The position numbers were made by a program, and so were the translations under genes. DNA of 5,449 bases, from contig JAPSGP010000232.1 in NCBI GenBank assembly GCA_031177445.1, forward strand, positions 1 to 5,449. The letters are read 5' to 3'. Origin of the DNA: Acidimicrobiia bacterium (GTDB lineage: Bacteria > Actinomycetota > Acidimicrobiia > IMCC26256 > JACDBD01). This document shows positions 1 through 5,174 of the stretch, piece by piece (within the stretch, counting starts at the first letter, position 1; each line of letters starts with the position of its first letter). The notes beneath the pieces are model-generated. The model made no database searches, was not told the origin of the DNA, and saw only the letters and a program-made list of their open reading frames with translations.

Positions 1-146
1 TGTTCGGCGCCCTGCGCACGTCGATGGCCACCACCGGCTACGAGACGGTGAAAGAGTTCCAGAAGGCCGAGGTCATGGTCGCGCCCGCACTGCAGACCGA
101 GGGCAAGGCGCTCCAGCGCTCGCAGGGCGTCGGCATGGGACGGTGA
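1..146 (+). CDS. guaB3: 3' end of a GuaB3-family IMP dehydrogenase-related protein (partial)
   Basis: Reading from base 3, 47 codons are open up to a TGA at 144-146. The peptide begins FGALRTSMATTGYETVKEFQ and ends in RSQGVGMGR. The 'ALR.SMA..GY....EFQ' pattern is what I recognise from the C-terminal end of the IMP dehydrogenase/GMP reductase TIM-barrel family, specifically the actinobacterial GuaB3 branch. The catalytic cysteine loop and the barrel lie upstream, outside the window. Classical IMP dehydrogenase oxidises IMP to XMP, which is the substrate of GuaA; whether GuaB3 paralogues do this in actinobacteria is less certain. The stop codon overlaps the GTG start of guaA by four bases (GTGA), which implies co-transcription and translational coupling within a guanine nucleotide operon. 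The family is fairly secure; choosing GuaB3 rather than GuaB2 rests on the tail motif and position only. Confidence 0.72.
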   Translation, partial: FGALRTSMATTGYETVKEFQKAEVMVAPALQTEGKALQRSQGVGMGR

Positions 147-469
147 CCGCCGCGACCATCCTGGTCGTCGACTTCGGGGCCCAGTACGCGCAGCTGATCG
201 CCCGGCGAGTGCGCGAGGCCCATGTGTACTCGGAGATCGTGCCCTGCACGATGCCGCTGTCGGAGATGCTCGCTCGCCGGCCGGCAGGGATCATCCTTTC
301 CGGGGGCCCGGCGTCGGTGTATGCCGACGATGCCAAGGCCGTCGACCCGGCCGTGTTCGAGGCGGCAGTGCCGGTGCTCGGCATCTGCTACGGCGCGCAG
401 CTCGTGGCGCGCGACCTCGGGGGCGAGGTCGCCGCACCGGCACCGGGGAGTACGGCCGCACGCCGCTGA
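143..469 (+). CDS. guaA: N-terminal open fragment of the frameshifted GMP synthase
   Basis: This 108-residue frame starts at GTG 143, inside the stop of the preceding gene. It carries the first half of the glutamine amidotransferase domain: ILVVDFGAQY at residues 6-15, the oxyanion region GIILSGGP at 49-56, and the nucleophile Cys82 in GICYGAQ. From about residue 99 the sequence leaves the family pattern and reads PAPGSTAARR before a TGA at 467-469. In the +2 direction the expected continuation TGTGEYGRTPL is present from base 436. On its own this fragment lacks the His/Glu of the catalytic triad and could not act as a glutaminase. It is a product of the frameshift, not a separate gene. Confidence 0.7.
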   Translation: MTAATILVVDFGAQYAQLIARRVREAHVYSEIVPCTMPLSEMLARRPAGIILSGGPASVYADDAKAVDPAVFEAAVPVLGICYGAQLVARDLGGEVAAPAPGSTAARR

Positions 470-480
470 CGCGCACGCCG

Positions 481-1677
481 TTGGCGTCGGTGCTCCTCTC
501 CGACCTGCCCGACGAGCAGATCGTGTGGATGAGTCACGGCGACGCGATCACGGCCGAGCCCCCAGGCTTCACCGTGACCGCCTCGTCCCCGGGCGCGCCC
601 GTCGCCGCCCTCGAGGACCGGGACCGCGCCGTCTACGGCGTGCAGTTCCATCCCGAGGTCGCGCACACCGAGCGCGGGCAGGAGGTGCTGGAGAAGTTCC
701 TCTACGAAGTCTGCGGCTGTCCGCCCGCGTGGACGAACACTTCGATCATCGACCAGGCCGTCGCCGAGATCCGCGCCCAGGTGGGCGGCGAGAAGGTGCT
801 GTGCGGGCTGTCCGGTGGCGTCGACTCGGCGGTGGCGGCGGCGCTGGTCCATAAGGCGGTCGGCGACCAGCTCACCTGCGTCCTCGTCGACACCGGCCTG
901 CTCCGGATGGCCGAGGCGGCGCAGGTCGAGGAGACGTTCCGGCGCCAGTTTCACGTCGACCTGGTGCACGTAAAGGCGGGCGACCGCTTTCTCGGCGCGC
1001 TCGAGGGCGTCGAGGACCCCGAGCGCAAGCGCAAGATCATCGGGGAGACCTTCATCCGGGTGTTCGAGGAGGTCGCGCGGGAACACGAAGATGCTCGCTT
1101 CCTCGTGCAGGGCACGCTCTATCCCGACATCGTCGAGTCGGGTGGGGGCGAGAATGCCACCATCAAGTCGCACCACAACGTCGGCGGTCTTCCTGACGAC
1201 CTCGAGTTCGAGCTGGTGGAGCCGCTGCGCCGGCTGTTCAAGGACGAGGTGCGGGCGGTGGGCGAGGAGCTGGGGCTGCCGCCCGACATCGTTTGGCGGC
1301 AGCCGTTCCCCGGGCCCGGGCTGGCGGTGCGCATCATCGGGGCGATCACGCCGGAACGGCTCGAGATCCTGCGCCAGGCCGACGCGGTGGTAGTCGAGGA
1401 GATCAAGCGCGCCGGGTTGTACCGCCAGATCTGGCAGAGCTTCGCGGTGCTCCCGGCGGTGCGCACCGTGGGCGTCATGGGCGACGGCCGCACGTACGAG
1501 TACCCGATCGTCGTGCGCGCGGTCACGTCCGACGACGCCATGACCGCCGATTGGGCGCGACTACCGGACTCGGTGCTCGAGCGCATCGCCTCGCGCATCA
1601 TCAACGAGGTCCCGGGCGTGAACCGCGTCGCCTACGACATAACGAGTAAGCCGCCGGGCACGATCGAGTGGGAGTAG
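481..1677 (+). CDS. guaA: C-terminal open fragment of the frameshifted GMP synthase
   Basis: This frame is homologous to GuaA from base 436 onward, but its first possible initiation codon is a TTG at 481 with no convincing Shine-Dalgarno sequence. It is therefore unlikely to be an independent translation start. It holds the rest of the amidotransferase domain (WMSHGD, then GVQFHPEV with the catalytic His and Glu), the whole ATP pyrophosphatase domain (SGGVDS encoded at 811-828) and the complete dimerisation domain ending in TIEWE and a TAG at 1675-1677. The unbroken agreement with the family over almost 400 residues shows that the gene was under selection until very recently, or is intact in the organism. 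Confidence 0.7.
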   Translation: MASVLLSDLPDEQIVWMSHGDAITAEPPGFTVTASSPGAPVAALEDRDRAVYGVQFHPEVAHTERGQEVLEKFLYEVCGCPPAWTNTSIIDQAVAEIRAQVGGEKVLCGLSGGVDSAVAAALVHKAVGDQLTCVLVDTGLLRMAEAAQVEETFRRQFHVDLVHVKAGDRFLGALEGVEDPERKRKIIGETFIRVFEEVAREHEDARFLVQGTLYPDIVESGGGENATIKSHHNVGGLPDDLEFELVEPLRRLFKDEVRAVGEELGLPPDIVWRQPFPGPGLAVRIIGAITPERLEILRQADAVVVEEIKRAGLYRQIWQSFAVLPAVRTVGVMGDGRTYEYPIVVRAVTSDDAMTADWARLPDSVLERIASRIINEVPGVNRVAYDITSKPPGTIEWE

Positions 1678-1709
1678 AGCGAGGGTCCAGAGTCGAGACG
1701 AGGTAGGGC

Positions 1710-1961
1710 ATGGCGAAGTCGTTGGAGGAAGCGCGCGAGAAGCTCGAGGACGAGTACGGGCAGATCCGCCGCAAGTTCGACCGGATCCACGAGGCGTTCG
1801 ATCAGGTCGTCAGCGCAGGCATGGAAGACGACGTGTACGGGCGGCTGAAGCACCTCGAGGACGTCGTCAAGGAGGTGCGCGACGGGGGCATCGTCGGCTC
1901 CGGCGCCAATGGCCATCGCCGGGCGCTGAAGGAGTACGAGGAGCTCAAGCAGAGCCAGTAG
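1710..1961 (+). CDS. small charged helical protein of unknown function between guaA and dtd
   Basis: I do not recognise this 83-residue protein. It starts at ATG 1710, with GAGG at 1700-1703 placed six bases upstream as a plausible ribosome binding site. Residues 4-45 are rich in Glu, Lys, Arg and Asp with regularly spaced Leu, Ile, Phe and Val, so a long amphipathic helix or coiled coil is likely. A second helical stretch follows (about 44-57, HLEDVVKEVRDG). Then comes a glycine-rich break, GGIVGSGANG at about 59-68, and a final charged helix ending KEYEELKQSQ. There is no signal peptide, membrane segment, cysteine or metal motif. It starts 32 bases after the guaA stop and ends two bases before dtd, so it is very probably co-transcribed and coupled to dtd. 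The tight fit, good start and coding-like composition make it a credible real gene. Function cannot be inferred. Confidence 0.75.
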   Translation: MAKSLEEAREKLEDEYGQIRRKFDRIHEAFDQVVSAGMEDDVYGRLKHLEDVVKEVRDGGIVGSGANGHRRALKEYEELKQSQ

Positions 1962-1963
1962 TC

Positions 1964-2401
1964 GTGCGGGCTCTGGTCCAGCGGGTCACGGAAGCGCGCG
2001 TGCGCGTGGACGGGGAGCTCGTCGGCGAGATCGGTCTCGGCCTGTGCGTTCTGGTCGGCGTCACCCACGACGACGACGTCGCCACCGCGGCCAAGCTCGC
2101 CGGGAAGGTCGTGTACCTGCGCGTCTTCGACGACGACGCCGGGATGATGAATCGCTCGCTGCTCGAGGTCGGGGGCGCCGCGCTGGTCGTGAGCCAGTTC
2201 ACGCTCTACGGCGACACGAGGCGCGGCCGGCGGCCGTCGTGGGCGGCGGCCGCGACGCCCGAGCGGGCCGAGCCCCTCGTCGACGCCTTTGTCGCCGCGC
2301 TGCGGGGGCACGAGATCGAGGTCGCCGCCGGGCGCTTCCGCGCCCACATGCAGGTGGAGCTGGTCAACGAGGGCCCGGTCACGCTCCTGCTCGATGCCTG
2401 A
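1964..2401 (+). CDS. dtd: D-aminoacyl-tRNA deacylase
   Basis: Dtd hydrolyses D-amino acids, and in many bacteria glycine mischarged on tRNA(Ala), from tRNAs in the cytosol, as translation quality control. The 145-residue product has the usual length of the bacterial DTD1 family. It opens with MRALVQRVTEARVRVDGE, typical of the family start. The active-site motif SQFTL is at residues 77-81, with Thr80 corresponding to the conserved threonine, and continues YGDTRRGRRPSW. The Gly-cisPro motif lies in NEGPVT (135-140, Gly137-Pro138), which enforces chiral selection by excluding L-amino acids. One small variation is FRAHM at 125-129, where I expect FGA.M in most relatives; it may be a lineage trait. 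The start is GTG at 1964, two bases after the preceding stop. No well-spaced ribosome binding site is visible there, so translational coupling is likely. Confidence 0.93.
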   Translation: MRALVQRVTEARVRVDGELVGEIGLGLCVLVGVTHDDDVATAAKLAGKVVYLRVFDDDAGMMNRSLLEVGGAALVVSQFTLYGDTRRGRRPSWAAAATPERAEPLVDAFVAALRGHEIEVAAGRFRAHMQVELVNEGPVTLLLDA

Positions 2402-2466
2402 AACCGGGCAAATCCCTCACTCAGGTTTGGCTCAGGCGGGATGGGGCAAGCTCAGCCGATGCGGAG

Positions 2467-2472
2467 TACCCT
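2467..2472 (+). promoter_or_regulatory. possible -10 element for the 2510 gene
   Basis: TACCCT fits the actinobacterial housekeeping pattern TANNNT and lies in the only sizeable gap of the window (2402-2509). A transcript starting about seven bases downstream would have a leader of about 30 bases containing the ribosome binding site at 2500-2504. No clear -35 hexamer is seen at the usual distance (the bases near 2444-2449 are GGGCAA), so this rests on one short motif. Confidence 0.25.
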
Positions 2473-2499
2473 TACGAACTCGCCTGCCGCTGCCCTGCC

Positions 2500-2504
2500 G
2501 GGAG
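2500..2504 (+). promoter_or_regulatory. ribosome binding site that decides the start at 2510
   Basis: GGGAG sits five bases before ATG 2510, which is good Shine-Dalgarno spacing. It favours this ATG over the in-frame ATG at 2441, whose only purine-rich upstream sequence directly abuts the codon. It also favours it over the ATGs at 2519 and 2528, which have GGAG only three bases upstream. Confidence 0.55.
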
Positions 2505-2509
2505 AGCCG

Positions 2510-2536
2510 ATGGAGCGCATGGAGCGCATGGAGCGC
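2510..2536 (+). repeat. three tandem copies of the 9-base unit ATGGAGCGC at a start codon
   Basis: The unit occurs at 2510-2518, 2519-2527 and 2528-2536 without any mismatch and then breaks off at ATTGAATCG. Each copy encodes Met-Glu-Arg, so the predicted protein begins with MER three times. Each copy also supplies an in-frame ATG preceded by GGAG from the previous copy. Because the unit is a multiple of three, gain or loss of copies would not shift the frame. Confidence 0.95.
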
Positions 2537-2800
2537 ATTGAATCGACCCACAGCATCTGGCTGTTCGACAGCCAGCGCATGCGGTTTCGTCGCGTCCCGA
2601 AAGGCACCGATCCGGCAGCGCCTTCGCTCGACCGCGAGTGGGTGCCGTACTTCGGTCTCGAGATCGACGAGGAGAACGGCGCGTTCACGGTTGCGCTGAA
2701 CGAAGATCGGACGCGGCTCCTGCGCGCGTGGCGCGACGAGAGCACCGCGACCGGTGAGGGCACTGCCGAGCTCAGTCTCGAGCCCACCGCAGAGACGTAA
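2510..2800 (+). CDS. conserved-looking hypothetical protein upstream of pcrA
   Basis: This encodes 96 residues from ATG 2510, chosen for the GGGAG five bases upstream. I do not recognise a named family. After the repeated MER start, the core runs THSIWLFDSQRMRFRRVPKG (residues 13-32), then WVPYFGLEIDEENGAFTVALNEDRTRLLRAWRD (44-76). It alternates aromatic and charged residues, which suggests a small mixed alpha/beta soluble domain. The tail after about residue 78 (STATGEGTAELSLEPTAET) is low in complexity and acidic, probably disordered. There is no signal peptide, membrane span or cysteine. It lies 108 bases after dtd, so it may have its own promoter, and 32 bases before pcrA on the same strand. 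A longer form from ATG 2441 would add 23 residues but lacks a well-spaced ribosome binding site. A functional link to the helicase is possible from position only. Confidence 0.72.
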   Translation: MERMERMERIESTHSIWLFDSQRMRFRRVPKGTDPAAPSLDREWVPYFGLEIDEENGAFTVALNEDRTRLLRAWRDESTATGEGTAELSLEPTAET

Positions 2801-2805
2801 TCGTC

Positions 2806-2820
2806 GTACCGCGCCGGTAC
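2806..2820. repeat. perfect 6-bp inverted repeat before pcrA
   Basis: GTACCG (2806-2811) and CGGTAC (2815-2820) are exact reverse complements separated by CGC. The right arm overlaps the proposed -10 element of pcrA. It could be an operator, a small hairpin, or chance; there is no run of T after it, so a Rho-independent terminator for the upstream gene is unlikely. Confidence 0.5.
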
Positions 2821-2823
2821 GCT
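2818..2823 (+). promoter_or_regulatory. putative -10 element for a leaderless or near-leaderless pcrA transcript
   Basis: TACGCT fits TANNNT and ends nine bases before the pcrA ATG at 2833. A start about seven bases downstream would fall within a few bases of the ATG. The sequence between (GGCGGCGCA) has no Shine-Dalgarno motif, and leaderless messages are common in actinobacteria. I see no clear -35 hexamer, so confidence is moderate. Confidence 0.4.
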
Positions 2824-2832
2824 GGCGGCGCA

Positions 2833-5145
2833 ATGAGCGTCGCGCCCGAGGACCCCGCGGCCGAGGACCGTGCTCCTGACCATTCGGAGCTACTCGCAGG
2901 GCTCAATCCGGTGCAACGCGAGGCGGTCACCGCCCCCCACGACACTCCCCTGCTCGTCGTCGCCGGAGCCGGTTCCGGCAAGACCCGCGTCCTGACCCAT
3001 CGCGTCGCCTGGCTCATTCGCGAGCAGTCGGTGTCGCCGTTCGCGGTGCTGGCGATCACGTTCACCAACAAGGCTGCCGGCGAGATGAAGCAGCGCGTCG
3101 GCACGCTCGTCGGACCGGTTGCGCAGCGCATGTGGGTGTCGACCTTCCACTCTGCCTGTGCCCGCATCCTGCGACGCGAGGCGTCGGCGCTCGGGATCCG
3201 GTCGTCGTTCTCGATCTACGACCAGTCCGACTCAGTCCGGTTGGTCGACTACGTACGGCGCGATCTCGATCTCGATCCCAAGCGGTTTCCGCCCCGCCGG
3301 CTCGCAGGGCAGATCTCGGCGCTGAAGAACGAGCTCGTCAGCGTGTCCGAGTTCGCCGAGCGGGCGACGACGCCCCCGGAGCGCCGCCTCGCCGAGGTGT
3401 ACCGCGAGTACCAGCGCCGCCTGCTCGACGCATCCGCTGCCGACTTCGACGACCTGCTGCTGTTGGCGGTGCGACTGTTCCGGGAGCATCCCGACGTCCT
3501 CGAGCGCTGGCGCAAGCGGTTCCGTCACGTGCTCGTGGACGAGTTCCAGGACACGAACGCGGCCCAGTGGGAGCTCGTTCGCTTTCTTGCCGAAGAGCAT
3601 CGCAGCGTGATGGCAGTGGGAGACCACGATCAGGCGATTTTTCGGTTCCGTGGCGCGGACTACCGCAATCTCGTGCGGTTCGAGGAGGTGTTCCCCGAGG
3701 CGACGATCATCGTCCTGGAGCAGAACTATCGGTCGTCACAGCGCATCCTTGACGCCGCCAACGCGGTCATCGTCAACAACGCCGCCCGGCGACCGAAGCA
3801 TCTCTGGACCGACCAGATCGGCGGCGAGCTCATCACCCGCTACCACGCCGAGGACGAGCACGACGAAGCCGCCTACGTCGCCGGCGAGATCCGGCGGCTC
3901 ACCGAGTCCGAGGGCTGCCGGTTCTCCGACCTCGCGGTGTTCTACCGGACCAACGCGCAGAGCCGGGTCATCGAAGAGACGCTGGTGAAGGCGGGCATTC
4001 CCTACCGCGTGGTAGGCGGTGTCCGGTTCTACGACCGGCGCGAGGTGAAGGACGCGCTCGCCTATCTCCGGGCGCTGGTGAACCCCGACGACGAGGTGAG
4101 CTGGCGGCGGATCGTGAACGTGCCCAAGCGGGGCGTCGGTGACACCTCGGTCAACCGGGTGAGTGCCCACGCCCAGTCGTACGGGCTGACGTTCCGCGAC
4201 GCGCTCCGCGACGCCGCCGTCGCCGGGGTGAGCGGCAAGGCGCTCGGCGGGATTCGCGACCTCCTCGACATCCTCGCCGAGGTGGAAGGGGCCGCCGGTC
4301 AGGGCGTCGCCGCCGTGGTCGAGGCGGTGCTCGAGGACACCGGCTACCTTGCCGAGCTCGAAGCCGACGGCTCGATCGAGGCCGAAGCGCGGCTGGAGAA
4401 CCTGCAGGAGCTCATCGGCGTCTGTCGGGAGTTCGACGAGGCCATCGAGTCCGGGGGCGTCACCGGGCTCGCCGGGATCGCGACCGGAAGCGCCGACGAC
4501 GAGTCCACTCCGGTGCCGCTCGGGCTCGCGCGCGTGCAGTCGTTCCTCGAGGCGGTCTCGCTGGTCACGGATCTCGACGACGTGGAAGGCGAGACCAGCG
4601 CGGCCACGCTCATGACGTTGCACTCGGCGAAGGGGCTCGAGTTCCCGGTCGTGTTCCTCACCGGCCTCGAGGACGGGATCTTCCCGCACTTGCGCAGCCT
4701 CGGCGATCCGGACGAGCTCGAAGAGGAGCGGCGCCTGTGCTACGTCGGGATCACCCGCGCTCGCGAGCGGCTGTATCTGTGCCACTCCTGGCGGCGAACG
4801 CTGTTCGGCTCGACCGACTACTACCCGCCGAGCCGGTTCATCTCGGAGATCCCCGAGGAGCTGGTGCACGTGCTCGGTGCCGATCGACCGCAGGGTCGCG
4901 GCGCGCGAGTGCATCGCGACCTTCTGGTCGCGTCGGCCATGCAACAGCGCGGTCCCAGCGGCGCGCGGGGGGCCGAAGCGCTGGGCCTGCGCATCGGCGA
5001 CGATGTCCGTCACGACGCGTTCGGCGAAGGTGTCATCCTCGACGTCATCGGCGACGGCGACCGCGCCGAAGCCGTCGTGCACTTCCGCGACGTCGGCGAG
5101 AAGCGCCTGCTGCTCGCGTGGGCGCCGCTGAAGAAGCCGGGCTAG
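2833..5145 (+). CDS. pcrA: ATP-dependent 3'-5' DNA helicase, PcrA/UvrD type
   Basis: This superfamily 1A helicase unwinds DNA with ATP in nucleotide excision and mismatch-linked repair, plasmid replication and removal of stalled proteins. The 770 residues are full length. Motifs appear in order: Q motif LNPVQREAV (24-32, Gln28); Walker A GAGSGKT (45-51); Ia ITFTNKAAGEMK (75-86); Ib STFHSACARIL (103-113); Walker B VDEFQDTN (235-242); III VGDHDQAIFRFRGA (262-275); IV EQNYRSS (296-302); V LMTLHSAKGLEFP (593-605) followed by EDGIFPH; VI EERRLCYVGITRARERLYL (631-649). The C-terminal segment 718-770 (GLRIGDDVRHDAFGEGVILDV, then GEKRLLLAWAPL) matches the Tudor-like domain that binds RNA polymerase in PcrA. 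In motif III, His265 and Phe270 sit where I would expect another residue (often Asp, Ala or Thr) and Tyr. Only the ATG at 2833 leaves the Q motif intact. pcrA and uvrD1 names are used interchangeably for actinobacterial members. Confidence 0.96.
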   Translation: MSVAPEDPAAEDRAPDHSELLAGLNPVQREAVTAPHDTPLLVVAGAGSGKTRVLTHRVAWLIREQSVSPFAVLAITFTNKAAGEMKQRVGTLVGPVAQRMWVSTFHSACARILRREASALGIRSSFSIYDQSDSVRLVDYVRRDLDLDPKRFPPRRLAGQISALKNELVSVSEFAERATTPPERRLAEVYREYQRRLLDASAADFDDLLLLAVRLFREHPDVLERWRKRFRHVLVDEFQDTNAAQWELVRFLAEEHRSVMAVGDHDQAIFRFRGADYRNLVRFEEVFPEATIIVLEQNYRSSQRILDAANAVIVNNAARRPKHLWTDQIGGELITRYHAEDEHDEAAYVAGEIRRLTESEGCRFSDLAVFYRTNAQSRVIEETLVKAGIPYRVVGGVRFYDRREVKDALAYLRALVNPDDEVSWRRIVNVPKRGVGDTSVNRVSAHAQSYGLTFRDALRDAAVAGVSGKALGGIRDLLDILAEVEGAAGQGVAAVVEAVLEDTGYLAELEADGSIEAEARLENLQELIGVCREFDEAIESGGVTGLAGIATGSADDESTPVPLGLARVQSFLEAVSLVTDLDDVEGETSAATLMTLHSAKGLEFPVVFLTGLEDGIFPHLRSLGDPDELEEERRLCYVGITRARERLYLCHSWRRTLFGSTDYYPPSRFISEIPEELVHVLGADRPQGRGARVHRDLLVASAMQQRGPSGARGAEALGLRIGDDVRHDAFGEGVILDVIGDGDRAEAVVHFRDVGEKRLLLAWAPLKKPG

Positions 5146-5174
5146 CCGCCGCTCACAGCGCGGGCGGTGGCAGC
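5141..5174. terminator. GC-rich stem-loop at the convergent gene junction, possible two-way terminator
   Basis: GCCGCCGC (5145-5152) pairs with GCGGTGGC (5164-5171), with one G-U pair on the + strand. Beyond a single unpaired A at 5144, GCT (5141-5143) pairs with AGC (5172-5174). The loop is 11 bases. The structure overlaps the last codons of both convergent genes. No T-run follows on either side, so it is not a classical intrinsic terminator, though T-less hairpins have been proposed to act this way in actinobacteria. Confidence 0.35.

Larger units (their letters stand above)
143..1677 (+). pseudogene. guaA: guaA, glutamine-hydrolysing GMP synthase, interrupted by a one-base frameshift
   Basis: GuaA converts XMP, ATP and glutamine to GMP in the cytosol, the last step of de novo GMP synthesis. 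Joining 143-436 to 436-1677, which restores one missing base, gives 511 residues, normal for the family. In the restored numbering, the class I glutamine amidotransferase domain has its nucleophile Cys82 in GICYGAQ and His170/Glu172 in FHPE. The ATP pyrophosphatase domain has its P-loop SGGVDS at 224-229 and KIIGETF and KSHHNVGGLP further on. The C-terminal dimerisation and XMP-binding domain carries PFPGPGLAVR and VGVMGDGRTY and ends in TSKPPGTIEWE. As given, translation from 143 stops at 469. The break separates Cys82 from His170/Glu172, so it does not match the natural two-subunit split known in archaea. No other disruption is visible, which favours a sequencing or assembly error, or a very recent mutation, over a decayed gene. 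The GTG start is coupled to the upstream stop. Confidence 0.9.

Noticed and set aside
425..469. Programmed -1 ribosomal frameshift in guaA
   Set aside because: No slippery heptamer is visible, and GuaA is not a family known to need frameshifting. A sequence error or mutation is simpler.
388..1176. A 262-codon open frame on the - strand opposite guaA
   Set aside because: It overlaps clearly homologous GMP synthase sequence, and its peptide is a His/Arg/Asp-rich shadow typical of antisense frames in GC-rich DNA.
143..1677. Natural two-subunit GMP synthase (separate glutaminase and synthetase)
   Set aside because: The break falls inside the glutaminase domain, between Cys82 and the His/Glu pair, not at the domain boundary near residue 200.
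2421..2460. Sigma-28/WhiG-like promoter (TCAGGTTT plus GCCGAT)
   Set aside because: The two elements are 26 bases apart, far from the usual spacing for this class, and the second TCAG copy also gives the wrong distance.
2441..2509. A longer N-terminus for the 2510 protein from ATG 2441
   Set aside because: The ATG has no spaced ribosome binding site, and the added 23 residues would run through the possible -10 and the good GGGAG at 2500-2504.
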